From the NCBI GenBank assembly GCA_032433765.1, contig JAVIAB010000139.1, positions 40,965,978 to 41,029,977 on the forward strand: a stretch of 64,000 nt of DNA, in the 5' to 3' direction. The translations under genes and the position numbers were made by a program. Of the stretch, positions 31,735 to 43,468 are shown piece by piece (positions within the stretch are counted from its first letter, which is position 1; the number at the start of each line of letters is the position of its first letter). The notes beneath the pieces are model-generated. The model searched no databases and was not told where the DNA came from. It saw only the letters and a program-made list of their open reading frames with translations. The DNA comes from Megaustenia siamemsis. Lineage: Eukaryota; Mollusca; Gastropoda; Stylommatophora; Ariophantidae.

Positions 31735-32420
31735 GACAACTCCAGTTACTCCCATCTATTTCATCCGAAGTAGTGACATTGACTCATGGTTGTCGAAGTC
31801 GTGTGTCCTTCTCACTTCTCAGAGGGCATTGATGATGTCCGCCCGATCCATTGGTTGACCGTCCTCAACAATAGCGCAGCTAGCCAACCTGTCCACTCTT
31901 TCATTTCCCGTCCTTCCGCATGTTCTGGGACGTAGACAGAGGTGACCTTACGTATCTTTGATTTCTGCAATGGCTCTACCCATTGAATATGTACAGATCC
32001 CGAATCTCCTTTTCATATTATGCTCATCGAATCACTCAGTATGCAGGCGTGGGTGTAGTCTAGACTCTAACCAGATGAATGCCTTAGTCACTGCCATCAC
32101 CTCCATCGTCATGCTACTCATGGTCATAGCGTATGCACCACTGTTTTCCTTGACTATTGTGCCTGCCGACTATGCACTCCTTGGGTGTCGTATTACAGAT
32201 CCGTCTGTATAGATGACTGCATCTTTCTCATCGGTGTTATCCCAGATGAGACCGTTGACCTCCGCATTGACTACGACTGAGTCATGTTCCTTACATTTCT
32301 AGTCGAGTGTGATGGTATCCGAGAATGCCCCCCCCCCCACCCTCTTGAATGACGTAGGTACCAGTATCCATTTCTCGCAAGCGTTGATAGTGATAAGCCC
32401 ACATACCTGTTTGATGACAT
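31735..32420 (-). mobile_element. LINE fragment with RNase H (family H)
   Basis: The minus strand of 31,760-32,300 corresponds to the RNase H and C-terminal region seen at 38.75-39.11 kb (minus) and 56.75-57.5 kb (plus): ATCCATTGGTTGACCGTCCT, AGCTAGCCAACCTGTCCACT and TGCCTTAGTCACTGCCATCACC are shared. A C10 run at 32,329-32,338 and several stops show decay. Confidence 0.75.
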
Positions 32421-32424
32421 CCTC

Positions 32425-32719
32425 TGCTCGAACTGATGGAAAATGTAAAACTGAAATAAACAAAAGAATATGAATGGCAAAAGCAAAGTTAATTCCACGA
32501 AAAATGTACTATCTTTTCAATATTCCTGTATGGTGCTAACCACGGGCATTAGAAAAGAAAACAGAACAGAAGTTTTAAAGCCTTTGAAATGTGGATTTAT
32601 AGAAGACTTGGGGAATTGGGTGGGAAGAAAAGAAATAAATGAGAAAGTCTTAAGACAACTAAAAATTAAAAGAGAACTAATAAACACAATTCAAACAAGA
32701 CAAATAACTCTGCCTTATC
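32425..32719 (+). mobile_element. LINE ORF2 C-terminal fragment (family A)
   Basis: Encodes KKNVLSFQYSCM-like sequence, a CGFIEDLGNWVGRKEINEKV stretch and RELINTIQTRQITLPYHMV, matching family A at 41.6-42.0 kb. It is cut off by the hAT insertion. Confidence 0.8.
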
Positions 32720-32727
32720 ACATGGTC
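32720..32727. repeat. 8-bp target site duplication, left copy
   Basis: ACATGGTC directly before the hAT terminus, identical to 35,811-35,818. Eight base pairs is the target duplication length of the hAT superfamily. Confidence 0.95.
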
Positions 32728-32760
32728 CAGGGGTGGCCAAATGGCGGCCCGCGGGCCGGA
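32728..32760 (+). repeat. hAT left terminal inverted repeat
   Basis: Starts CAGGGGTGGCCAAATGG and pairs with the right terminus at 35,778-35,810 over the outermost 13 bp with one mismatch and, after a less similar stretch, over GGGCCGGA. Confidence 0.88.
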
Positions 32761-32945
32761 TCCGGCCCGCCAGCCTAGTTTTCTTGGCCCGCGAAGCTCC
32801 ACGGACTTACTTCATTTTTTACCCCTAATAGCGGATTTCTCCTGGTTTTAATCCGTGTCGGAGTTAACTCTTCTATCGTTCAAGAATACACAATTTGAAA
32901 ATCTCTGTCAATTTCTCGCAACAGCTAGATTGGCAACATAATTTC

Positions 32946-33388
<443 letters not shown>

Positions 33389-33810
33389 ACTAATGGTGCC
33401 GACAATATTCAAAGTCTTTGCTTCGAGTTGGTACCGCAAAGTTGCTTTATTGTCAGTGCGGTGATAGCGTCAGATCTTTGGCTCAACATTTGTCGTCTGG
33501 ACTTGTGGTGGCTCTTTCATTTCGCGGTAAGGGGTTAATGAGGTTGGGAGGGACAGGGGTGAGGGGACTTCGTAGCTCTAATTCTGTCTTTGAAGTTACA
33601 TTCAAAATGTTTCACTGTTCGCCTTCATTCCCTTTGATCCCATCGTCTTGTCTTGTCCATAAAATGACTGCAACGTGTTTATTTGGTCACAATCTTTTGA
33701 TTTCATTGTCAAACACAAGTCTGTGTATAACTGTCAAATCTGGACTTATTTTCGATAGTGGACCAACATTCTGTGACTTTTAACTTTGATGTGAGATTTT
33801 GTATTAAATC

Positions 33811-35609
33811 ATGTTAAAACGTAGAAAAGTTGATTGTGAAAATCGCATATTTAAACCTGAATGGGAATTAGATTATTTGTTCATCTTCAATAAGGATAGT
33901 AAACCTCAGTGCTTAATTTGCGTTCAAGTGTTAGCCGTTTTGAAGGAATATAATTTAAAACGGCACTATGCCACACATCATCAAAACATGTATGAGAAAC
34001 ATAGCATTGAAGCTAGGAAGCTTTGGTTGAACAGCTGAAGACAAAGTTGAATCAACAGCAAAGTATGTATACAAAGGGCAATAAAATTAAAGAGTCATCG
34101 ATCATTGCATCATATACAGTTACCTATGAGCTTGCAAAATCTAAAAAACCCTTTACTGACGGAAATTTTGTGAAGAAATGTGCGATTCAAATGGCAAAGG
34201 CATTCGGTCAAGAAAAAATAGCCAAAGAATTTGAATCTGTGCCTCTTTCAAAACAAACTGTAGCCAGAAGAACAGAAGACATCAGTCTGCAACTGTCTCA
34301 AAGTTTAAAATCTTGTATTGAAAACTGCTCATATTTTTCGCTCGCGATTGATGAAAGTACTGACATCACTGACACTTGCCAGCTTCTTATTTTTGTTAAA
34401 GTTATCCAGGAGGATTTTACTGTTATTGAAGAATTGTTGAAAGTTTGCTCTTTGCATGACACTTGTAGAGGGACAGACATATTTTCTGCAGTTCATAGTG
34501 CCGTAGATGAAGTAGGTGGTTTTGGAAAGTTGTCTGCAGTGTGTACTGATGGTTGCAAAGCTTTTATTGGTTCAAATACTGGTTTTGTTGGACGTCTAAA
34601 GCAAAACAAAATTAACGTACCTACATTGCATTGCATAATTCATCAAGAGGCCCTTTGTGCAAAGTCCATAAATCTAAAAGACACCATGGCTACTGTTGTG
34701 AAAATAACAAATTTGATAAGAGGAGGACACCAGTCTTTAAATCACAGGAAGTTTTTATCATTTTTAGAGGAAGTAGATTCTAGCTACAGTGATCTCCTGC
34801 TTTATACAGAAGTAAGATGGCTTAGTCGAGGGAAATGTTTAATAATATTTTTTTAACTGAAGAATGACATTTATGACTTCCTGCGAGAGAACTTACCATG
34901 CTCCATTGATCTTCAACATGCACTCAAAGACATTAATTTCCTTCATAATCTGGCATATCTCACAGACATCACACAACATTTGAACATATTGAATTTGCAG
35001 CTACAAGGGGAAAAGCAAACCATTTTTCAATTGATGGGATATGTTGATGGTTTTAAAAAGAAGCTGAATCTATTTAGACTTTCTTTGCAAAAAAATGATC
35101 TGTTCCATTTTTCAAGTTGTAAGCAGTTGTTGTCAGAGATAGAAAGTGCAAACTTCAGTAAGTACGCAGCTGACATTGAACATTTGATTTGTGAATTTGA
35201 TCGACGATTTCAAGATTTTGAAATGTTTCGTCCGCAAACGGAACTTTTTAATAACCCAATTAAGTGCACAGTGGAGTGCCAGCCATCAGATCTTCAACTA
35301 GAGTTGTGTGACCTTCAGTGTGACCCCTTCCTCAGTACTGTAAAGACATTAGGAGCTGACTTCTGGAAATTGCTACCAAATGAACGTTACCCGTGTCTGA
35401 GAAAATGGGCACTAAAGATGTGCTCTATATTCGGCAGCACATATCTCTGCGAGACAACATTCTCTTCCATGAAGTTAATTAAATCTAAGACCAGGAACAG
35501 AATGACCGATTCGACATTGTCCCATACTCTCCGAATCGCCACGTCAAAAATGGAAGTGGACTTCAAATCTCTGGTGGAAAGCTGTTACAAGTCACAATCG
35601 TCGCACTGA
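33811..35609 (+). pseudogene. hAT transposase with one frameshift and one nonsense codon
   Basis: The start at 33,811 gives a BED-like zinc finger (CLICVQVLAVLKEYNLKRHY, then ATHH). Near 34,025 the frame shifts by one. The second frame (34,023-34,856) holds catalytic Asp in LAIDESTDIT and AVCTDGCKAFIG, the conserved LHCIIHQEALCAK, and RWLSRGK. It stops at a TAA at 34,854-34,856, after which the same frame continues to 35,609 with the hAT C-terminal dimerisation region, including the catalytic Glu in CETTFSSMKLIKSKTRNRM. Family resemblance is to transposases related to GTF2IRD2-like proteins. All expected motifs remain, so only these two lesions visibly disable it. Confidence 0.93.
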
Positions 35610-35777
35610 GACATTAAAGGTAATTTTAAAATGAATAATTAATGGATTTGTTACAAATCAAATATGTAGTCAAAGTGTAAGCATTATTTATATATTACTA
35701 TATCGCATAGGTCCCTACTGTCATTTTTGACGATATTCTTAAGTGTGGCCCGCGGGTCTTGGCCTTGGCTTTAATCC

Positions 35778-35810
35778 GGCCCTCGGGCAACCTCAAGTTG
35801 GCCACCACTG
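35778..35810 (-). repeat. hAT right terminal inverted repeat
   Basis: Ends GTTGGCCACCACTG, the inverted counterpart of the left terminus. Confidence 0.88.
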
Positions 35811-35818
35811 ACATGGTC
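35811..35818. repeat. 8-bp target site duplication, right copy
   Basis: ACATGGTC directly after the hAT terminus. Confidence 0.95.
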
Positions 35819-36080
35819 AAACCATTGTATCTGTTGTTTCTTTATATATCCCATGGCAGGGGTTATTCCTAGTTTTTTCCTCAGTTCTTCATTTCTGATC
35901 TTGCCTCTCAAGCTGTTTCCTGTCATTCGTTTAACACGCTCCATCTCAACAGAGGTTATTTTTCTTATTGTTCTTGCATCTAGGGTCCAGGACTGACGTC
36001 GGTAGCACAACGTTGGGATGAAGATTATATTGAAGAGTGTCCGTTTTGCTTCTAAAGTTATCACCTTGTTGGACAATCAT
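35819..36080 (-). mobile_element. LINE ORF2 C-terminal fragment (family C)
   Basis: The minus-strand frame includes TLFNIIFIPTLCYRRQSWTL, MERVKRMTGNSLRGKIRNEE, LRKKLGITPAMGYIKKQQIQ and WFDHVS. Its 3' part is separated by the hAT insertion. Confidence 0.85.
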
Positions 36081-36239
36081 TGCCAAATAAACATACCAAC
36101 ATCATTTACTCTCACGCTATTGAGGTGTCACGACCTTTTTATTTATATTTAAATGATCGTCAAAGTCTGAGACGTATCAAACTCGCCTAGTCTAATACAC
36201 ACTTTGAATCCTCTATAATCTTATTATGCTGTATGGTCA

Positions 36240-36625
36240 TTAAAAAAAACCTGTCTCCGCAGAATCTCAAGCATAGGCTAGAAAGAATACATTTCAAATG
36301 AACAGATAAGAGACGAATCAAAACAAGAATAGGCGTCGAGCTTTATAAGAAAAATGCGTTGGGAGTACATCGGTGCTGAGATTGATTGAAGAAAGACTTC
36401 CCTGTCAGACATTCTTGTGGAAACATCTGGTAAAAGAAAATAAGGTAACACAAGAGCATCGCTACGCAGGATAATTCACAGGGAAAGCTCAACTATAGGA
36501 CTAAGAAACAATCAAGAACTACAAGAACTAGCAACAGAACGTGGAGAACTATAACTTCCGCCCTGTGTGCCGTCTTCGGCCCGAGATGAAAATGATTGAA
36601 ACGGCAATAAATGTCCATTGTTTGA
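36240..36625 (+). mobile_element. LINE 3' fragment (family G)
   Basis: Contains a decayed coding tail reading LRNNQELQELATERGEL and the terminal sequence GCCGTCTTCGGCCCGAGATG, which is shared (as GCCGTCTTCGGCTCGAAAGG) with copies at 53.16 kb (plus) and 56.15 kb (minus). Confidence 0.6.
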
Positions 36626-36817
36626 AAATGTCATTATTTTCTCATTTCGTATTTGCATTACTTTCATTGTCACCTTGCCATGTCTAGACAACGTTACATC
36701 ATTTGTTAACCGTGCCCTCTTTGTTCATCGATGTGGTGTTATCACTAAGATTTTCTTCTTCAGGAACATTGATTAAAATTGCTTATATTTCATGTATTTT
36801 TAATAAGCGGTAATGTG

Positions 36818-37235
36818 CTCCTCTGACCTATGGAAGCGAATCATGGACAGTAGACAAAAAATGAAAAGATGATTAGAGGCTATAGAGATGGGATTTCTCA
36901 GAAGAATGTTGAAAGTTCCCTGGACAGCTAAAAAGACCAATGAAGAAGTTCTCAAAGAGGCCAACACAAAAAGGGAGCTCTTAAAAAACATCAGAAAGAA
37001 ACAATCAACATTTTTTGGGCACATCATGAGAAGAGGACAGTTTGAATACTTGGTTACAACTGGCAAAATAAAAGGAAAGAGAGATCGCGGGCGACAAAGA
37101 GAGAAATACTGGATAGCTTGGTGTCATGGCATGGAAAACAGTCAACAACAGAACTGATACGACACACTGTAGATAGAAGATTGTGGAAGGACATGATCAC
37201 CTACGCCAACCGGTATGGCACATAATGATGAATGT
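36818..37235 (+). mobile_element. LINE ORF2 C-terminal fragment (family D)
   Basis: The open frame 36,888-37,157 encodes GFLRRMLKVPWTAKKTNEEV, LKEANTKRELLKNIRKKQST, FFGHIMRRGQFEYLVTTGKI and RDRGRQREKYW. The 3' end reads CACCTACGCCAACCGGTATG with a weak ATGATG tail. Confidence 0.88.
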
Positions 37236-37419
37236 GCTCCTACATAAAGCTGTTACCATACACTGTGTTCAACTCGTTCCCTGCTTATTTAATCCTATTT
37301 GGTTGGTTTTTTATCGCTTTATTTCTTATTGTTCTACTTATTTCACTGCGCTTTGTAACATTTCTTGATATCCATCGATGAATTTCATCATTTGTGGGCG
37401 TCGTTCATTTTCTTTTCTT

Positions 37420-37445
37420 CGTCTCTCTCTCTGTCTCTCTTTCTG

Positions 37446-37514
<69 letters not shown>

Positions 37515-37515
37515 C
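37420..37515. repeat. CT and TATC microsatellite
   Basis: (CT)n followed by (ATCT)n, 65 bp upstream of exon 6. Confidence 0.95.
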
Positions 37516-37578
37516 GTCTTATTGCAAATAGTAAAGATACTCTGTTATTTCTAATGAATCATTTCTATAACTTCACAG

Positions 37579-37688
37579 TGTGAGCTGTTGAAGAAACTGA
37601 GCACAGAAACTGAAGTTACTAACGATGTTTGTAAGACCATAGCCAAAGACAAGACAGACAATGAGAAACAAGAAGAAATTGCCCTGAG
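37579..37688 (+). CDS. EH-domain protein exon 6: coiled coil
   Basis: The acceptor AACTTCACAG precedes 37579 and the donor GTAACA follows 37688. Entry phase 0, exit phase 2. It encodes CELLKKLSTETEVTNDVCKT, then IAKDKTDNEKQEEIALR, a charged helical stretch that continues the coiled coil of exon 5. The family use of such a segment is oligomerisation, which I infer here only from composition. Confidence 0.9.
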
Positions 37689-37949
37689 GTAACAAATATC
37701 CCATTTTCTTGTATTATTTATACGTTTTGTTTTCTGATTTTTCCAAACTAATTCATGAGTAATAATGTTTTCTTTGTCTATAAAGAAATGTCATACCCTG
37801 TGCAGGCATCAAGGGCGTGTATTGTGTATGCAACTGTTAGTTAGCTCAATCCTTTCTTTATGTTTATGTCATTGTAAACAAACCAATCAGCCCGAAGACT
37901 GTGTTACTATAGTACCTTCTGAATACTATACCTAACAATAAAAAAAGGA

Positions 37950-38155
37950 ATAAAATAGATCTTCAGAATTATAGAAGACACTGTGGTCTCATAGAAAACA
38001 TTCATAAAATTAGTCTCACAGACTCCTTCATCATCGACTGGCAGAAAATACTAGAAGAATCCTCACACTGGACAGAAAAAAGATATAGCTTCCACCAACC
38101 AGAGAACGAAAGTTTTATTTGTAAAGCAAAACAGCACTATAAATTATGGGGAACC
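37950..38155 (+). pseudogene. coding-like remnant of unknown origin
   Basis: A plus-strand frame stays open for about 65 codons and reads DLQNYRRHCGLIENIHKISL, TDSFIIDWQKILEESSHWTE and KRYSFHQPENESFICKA before entering the 55-bp array. It has normal amino-acid composition and no repeat structure. I do not recognise it. No splice sites consistent with the host gene were seen, so a mobile-element remnant is more likely. Confidence 0.3.
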
Positions 38156-38725
38156 AGACAATAAAGGTTCACCTGTAGAAGTAAACCTACACGACAAACT
38201 ATGGGGAACCAGACAATAAAGGTTCACCTGTAGAAGTAAACCTACACGACAAACTATGGGGAACCAGACAATAAAGGTTCACCTGTAGAAGTAAACCTAC
38301 AGGACAAACTATGGGGAACCAGACAATAAAGGTTCACCTGTAGAAGCAAACCTACAGGACAAACTATGGGGAACCAGACAATAAAGGTTCACCTGTAGAA
38401 GCAAACCTACAGGACAAACTATGGGGAACCAGACAATAAAGGTTCACCTGTAGAAGCAAACCTACAGGACAAACTATGGGGAACCAGACAATAAAGGTTC
38501 ACCTGTAGAAGTAAACCTACAGGACAAACTATGGGGAACCAGACAATAAAGGTTCACCTGTAGAAGCAAACCTACAGGACAAACTATGGGGAACCAGACA
38601 ATAAAGGTTCACCTGTAGAAGCAAACCTACAGGACAAACTATGGGGAACCAGACAATAAAGGTTCACCTGTAGAAGCAAACCTACAGGACAAACTATGGG
38701 GAACCAGACAATAAAGTTTGAAGTA
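38130..38725. repeat. 55-bp minisatellite, about 10.5 copies
   Basis: ATGGGGAACCAGACAATAAA begins at 38201 and 38256, 55 bp apart. Units also contain GGTTCACCTGTAGAAG and AAACCTACAGGACAAACT. Variants are GTAAACC/GCAAACC and ACACGAC/ACAGGAC. The last copy is diverged. Confidence 0.97.
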
Positions 38726-38744
38726 TAAAAGTAAACCTACACGA

Positions 38745-39115
38745 TAAGTTATTGAGTTATTTGCGGGTCATCATCATTGCACTCCGAACATGTCCATTGG
38801 TGCTCAGATCCCTTCCTCAGCAAGTCTCACAGTGTCCAGCGACTGACGACTCCAGTTCTGTGTTGGTTGATAAGTCTTCTTACACGCCCACTAAGTTTCT
38901 CATTTCTGGTTGTGCTCATCTTAACTCCTATCTCTTTCATCCGAAGGAGTGACGTGGATTTATGATTATCGAAGTCCTGTGCTCTTCCCACATTTCGGAG
39001 AGCACTGATAATGTCCGCCCGATCCATTGGTTGATCGTCCTCACCGACAGCGTAGCTAGCCAACCTGTCCGCTCTTTCATTTCCCCGTACTCCCGCATGC
39101 ACAAAAGAATCGAGC
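38745..39115 (-). mobile_element. LINE RNase H C-terminal fragment (family H)
   Basis: The minus strand encodes HAGVRGNERADRLASYAVGE, then DDQPMDRADIISALRNVGRA and LINQHRTGVVSRWTL. HxGxxGNExAD is the C-terminal RNase H motif. The right part of the element (58.97-59.11 kb) and two other copies in this window share the sequence. Confidence 0.88.
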
Positions 39116-39149
39116 TTGTGGTGTAACCATCAGTAACTAAGAAGCAAAT

Positions 39150-40078
39150 TAGCAGTCTCCTGTCGTTGTGATCATTTGGTTGGGCGCCAGCTACAGAAGC
39201 AAATTAGCAGTTTCCTGTCGTTGTGATCATTTAGTTGGGCGCCAGCTACAGAAGCAAATTAGCAGTTTCCTGTCGTTGTGCTGTGATCTTTTGGTTGGGC
39301 GCCAGCTACAGAAGCAAATTAGCAGTTTCCTGTCGTTGTGCTGTGATCATTTGGTTGGGCGCCAGCTACAGAAGCAAATTAGCAGTTTCCTGTCGTTGTG
39401 ATCATTTAGTTGGGCGCCAGCTACAGAAGCAAATTAGCAGTTTCCTGTCGTTGTGCTGTGATCATTTAGTTGGGCGCCAGCTACAGAAGCAAATTAGCAG
39501 TTTCCTGTCGTTGTGCTGTGATCATTTGGTTGGGCGCCAGCTACAGAAGCAAATTAGCAGTTTCCTGTCGTTGTGATCATTTAGTTGGGCGCCAGCTGCA
39601 GAAGCAAATTAGCAGTTTCCTGTCGTTGTGATCATTTAGTTGGGCGCCAGCTGCAGAAGCAAATTAGCAGTTTCCTGTCGTTGTGCTGTGATCATTTAGG
39701 TGGGCGCCAGCTGCAGAAGCAAATTAGCAGTTTCCTGTCGTTGTGATCATTTAGTTGGGCGCCAGCTACAGAAGCAAATTAGCAGTTTCCTGTCGTTGTG
39801 ATCATTTAGTTGGGCGCCAGCTACAGGAGCAAATTAGCAGTTTCCTGTCGTTGTGATCATATAGTTGGGCGCCAGCTACAGAAACAAATTAGCAGTTTCC
39901 TGTCGTTGTGCTGTAATCATTTAGTTGGGCGCCAGCTACAGAAGCAAATTAGCAGTCTCCTGTCGTTGTGCTGTGATCATTTAGGTGGGCGCCAGCTACA
40001 GAAGCAAATTAGCAGTTTCCTGTCGTTGTGCTGTGATCATTTAGTTGGGCGCCAGCTACAGAAGCAAATATTCTTCTC
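39150..40078. repeat. 55/60-bp minisatellite, about 17 copies
   Basis: TTGGGCGCCAGCTACAGAAG is followed by CAAATTAGCAGTTTCCTGTC and GTTGTGATCATTTAG. Unit length switches between 55 and 60 depending on a GCTGT insertion. A CTGCAG variant occurs in three adjacent copies (39,590-39,720). Since 55 and 60 bp units mix, open frames of 77-150 codons appear by chance and I do not call them. Confidence 0.97.
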
Positions 40079-40755
40079 AAGATTCCCAACTTTATTATCT
40101 CGTGGCATGATCATTTGTGCTGCCTACAATAGAAACCGATGTTTTTCTCGTTTCCTGTCTGTCGCTTCATTTTGTGAGTTAGCAATTTGCAAACTTGTCC
40201 TCTACTTGAATGTTGTCCTTCCAGTTTTTTCATTGTTTGTCTTTACGTCTTTAACCGCCTAAGCGCTTATTTTACTAGACCAGAGGAACGTGTCATTTGG
40301 CTACACCATCTCATCTAATATTTCTTTATATTTGTGAGGCCATTACAATGACAAATTTGCTCTTTCTCATCACATAAACAATTTTGATAAAACATCAGCT
40401 ATTGGAATGATTGGTTTTTACCTCTGACTTGTAGGTTATCGTTTTTGGCCTTTGTATCTAGTAGCATTTCGGTGGGGATGTTCTGTTTGAGATGTTTCTT
40501 TGTGCCGTTTGGCATTGTTTTATATTTTAGAAGATAGGCTGTCTACTACAAATAAATAATTATATCTCTTTCTCTTTTTATTTATTAGCGTAATTTATTA
40601 GCCACAAGTAGTATAGAAGATAAAAACACGCGATAAACAATTGATCTTTTGAATATTTGGTGGTATTGCCCAGTGACATGTTATAAGTGTGTGATCACAA
40701 CATATTGCCTTTCCTGTTTTCTGGAATAATAATAATTCATGAGAATATGATTTGT
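40079..40755. other. intron sequence without recognised elements
   Basis: AT-rich. No element or coding run supported. Confidence 0.5.
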
Positions 40756-40759
40756 TTAG

Positions 40760-41170
40760 AGGTTATGTAAACGTCAGAGCACATACAGAAAGGGAATATA
40801 TTGGGCTCATGACAGGAAACAGCCTGAAAGGCAAAATCAGATGAACTGAGAAAACAGCTGGGGTATAATTCCCGCCATTGAATTCGAATTCGAAAAGAAA
40901 CAGCAGATAAATTGGTTTGGCCACGTGATAAGACGGAGCTATCAAAAGAAAAACACAAAGTGCAGCCTTCAACAAACGTTGTGAGAACACCAAACCCAAA
41001 GGTCGACCACGAAAAAGATTGAATGTTTGAATATTCGAAACACTTGGAAACATAACAGCAAGAGAAACCAACAGAAAAGCAAAAGACGACAAAAAACTAT
41101 ATCTCTTCTTGACGCCGAAACGCAAACGAGAATGGAAAGAAAGCAAAGAAGAAGTGTAAACGTGAAAGAC
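40760..41170 (+). mobile_element. LINE ORF2 C-terminal fragment (family C), decayed
   Basis: Contains ATGACAGGAAACAGCCTGAA, AAAGAAACAGCAGATAAATT, GGTTTGGCCACGTGATAAGA and a CTTCTTGACGCCGAAACGC end, matching family C at 5.8-6.15 kb with many indels. Confidence 0.8.
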
Positions 41171-41261
41171 GAGAAGATAGGAGAAAATAAACTCATTGTG
41201 ATTCTTCAATAATGAGATTAATTCACCACTATTTTTATTATATATGAATGACTCTTTTCAG

Positions 41262-41376
41262 ACTGAAGAAAGAACATGAAAAAGTCAGACAAGAAACAGT
41301 AAAGATCATTTTGGGAGAGCAGAAGTTTAATAGCGATATTGCGATTATCAAGAAAGACACTGATGTTCTGAACAAA
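41262..41376 (+). CDS. EH-domain protein exon 7: coiled coil
   Basis: The acceptor GACTCTTTTCAG precedes 41262 and the donor GTAAGT follows 41376. Entry phase 2 (AG from exon 6 plus A gives Arg), exit phase 0. It encodes LKKEHEKVRQETVKIILGEQ, then KFNSDIAIIKKDTDVLNK, again helical and charged. It directly continues the EIALR end of exon 6. Confidence 0.92.
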
Positions 41377-41559
41377 GTAAGTTAGCATGCTCTTAGCACT
41401 TTCAAAATGTTTCAGTGACTGCCTCGCAATATCTTGATTCAGAACCTTATGGGCCCATGTACAAGGTGACAGGTAAATACTACCAGCCAAACTACGTCAC
41501 GGAGGCAAAAGAGGCTAAGACTCCTAATATTTTATCCCAATACATAACATAAATAATAC

Positions 41560-42192
41560 TCAAAACCTACAAATGGATATCAAAATTGAAGGAAAAAACC
41601 TGGAGATAGTTCAGAACTACAGCTACATTGAACATACTATAACCAGTGATGGAAAATGTAAAACTGAAATAAACAAAAGAATAGGAATGGCAAAAAGTAA
41701 TTTTTATGTCATGAAGAACATACCAACATCAAAACAAATAACTCCAGGGCTAATACTAAGAATAACAAAATATATCTTCTCAACATTCCTGTATGGTGCA
41801 TAAACATGGACATTAGACAAGAGAACAGAACAGAAAATTGAAGCCTTTGAAATGTGGGCTTATAGAAGAATAGGTCGAGTTGGATGGAAAGAAAGGAAGA
41901 CAAACGACGAAGTCTTAAAAGAAGTAAAAATGAAAAGAGAACTATTAAATACAATTCAAACAAGACAAATACGATTTTTGAGCCACGTTAAAAGACAATA
42001 GGCTACTAAAAGTAATTTTGGAAGGAAAAATACAAAGTAAAAGAGAAAAAGGCAGTCCAAGACTAACGTGGACGAGTAACTTCAAAAGATGGACAAGTCA
42101 GTCTATGACAACCTACACCATCAAAGCAAGAGTCAGAGCAGAATGACGCTCCATGGTAGCCAACCTTCAATGTGGAGACGGCACTGAATGAT
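41560..42192 (+). mobile_element. LINE ORF2 3' half (family A)
   Basis: The best family A copy. The frame 41,573-41,803 encodes GKNLEIVQNYSYIEHTITSD and KRIGMAKSNFYVMKNI. Later frames give EAFEMWAYRRIGRVGWKERK and IQTRQIRFLSHVKRQ. The 3' end is CGGCACTGAATGATGA. It has a TAA at the expected ..GA-WTLDK position and frameshifts. It lies sense-oriented in the intron after exon 7. Confidence 0.88.
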
Positions 42193-42269
42193 GACACATA
42201 ACACAATGACATTCCAATGAGTTCAATGTCAATGCACAAACATCCACTGTATTCTCTTATCTAGACCTG

Positions 42270-42495
42270 ATATCATCATGTTCCATACCGGTTGGCGTAG
42301 GCGATCATATCCATCCACAATCTTCTATCTACAGTGCACCGTATCAGTTCTGTTGTTGACTGTTTTCCATGCCATGACACCAAGCTATCCAGTATTTTCT
42401 CTCTTTGTCGCCCGCGATCTCTCTTTCCTTTTATTTTGCCAGTTGTAACCAAGTATTACAAATGTCCTCTTCTCATGATGTGCCTGAAAAATGGT
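42270..42495 (-). mobile_element. LINE 3' end (family D)
   Basis: The minus strand matches family D at 37.02-37.23 kb: GTGTCATGGCATGGAAAACA and ATGATCGCCTACGCCAACCG. Confidence 0.85.
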
Positions 42496-42579
42496 GATAG
42501 CTTAGACGTGATATAGCTCAAGTAAATCTAGCTGTTACTAATAAATAGACTTGAATGTGTATTGAGATCAAACTATTAC

Positions 42580-42830
42580 ATCATCATCATTACCATCATC
42601 AAGTACAATGCCTGCTGGCGTAGGTGGTCATGTCTCTCTCAACAACTTTCGATCTCCACAGCTATTTATTATTTGTATTGTTGACCAAGCCATTCTGGTA
42701 ACTTTTCTCTTTGCTTCCCTCGATCTCTTCGTCCCTCAATTTTCCCAGTTGTCACAATATATTCCAGCTGTTTCCTTCTGATTACATGGACAAAAATGAT
42801 GATTGTTTCTTCTAATATCGAAACAGGAAA
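42580..42830 (-). mobile_element. RTE-like LINE 3' end (family B)
   Basis: The minus strand matches the 3' end of the long copy (CGCCAGCAGGC, GATCGAAAGTTG, the GGCCATGTAATGAGAAGAGA region), with an ATGATGATG tail at 42,580-42,600. Confidence 0.85.
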
Positions 42831-42884
42831 TAATTAAAAATTAAATGACAGAGAAAAGGAATGAATATTCGGTTTAATTAATAA

Positions 42885-43225
42885 TCACGAGAGATAAAGA
42901 AATGAGAGGAAAAATAAGCAGGACAGCAATAAAGAAATAATAGGAATAAAGAGAGTAGATGAATAAAGGTAGGAGAGGAACAACGAGAGGAGAGGAATAA
43001 AGACTGGAGAAAAATAAAGAGAAGAGAGGAATAAAAGTAGGAGATGAATAAAGACTGGAGAAAAATTAAGAAAGGAGAGGAATAAAGAGACTAGTAGATT
43101 AAAGACTGAGAAGAATAAAAACGGAGTGGAGTATAGAGAAGAGAGGAATAAAGAAAGAAGAGGAATAAAGAGAGGAGAAAAATAAAGACTGGAGAGAATA
43201 AAAGACAGAGAAGAATTAGAAATCA
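42885..43225. repeat. purine-rich degenerate repeat
   Basis: About 340 bp in which GAGAGGAATAAAGA, GAGGAGAAAAATAAAGA and AGACTGGAGA alternate. One strand is almost wholly purine. The minus-strand open frame (Ser/Leu/Phe) is a by-product. Confidence 0.88.
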
Positions 43226-43468
43226 AATCTTAAAAAGGAACAGTTACCCCGTGGTCAGCTCGAAGTTAAACATCAACTTTATATGTAGCTTCATGCTTAA
43301 TCTTAAAGTAATTTACTTGGATACTTATTATCATTGTTGCTACACATTTTTATTTCACTAGCTTGTCTAGTTTGTTAAATATGCCTTTGGCTAATGTAAC
43401 AGAAACTTGTGTATCTTTTTTTTTTTTTTTCTTTGCACTCGTTTGATGTCTTTGATTTACTTGTACAG

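Noticed and set aside
39168..40262. Several 77-150-codon ORFs (SYRSKLAVSC type)
   Set aside because: By-products of the 55/60-bp minisatellite.
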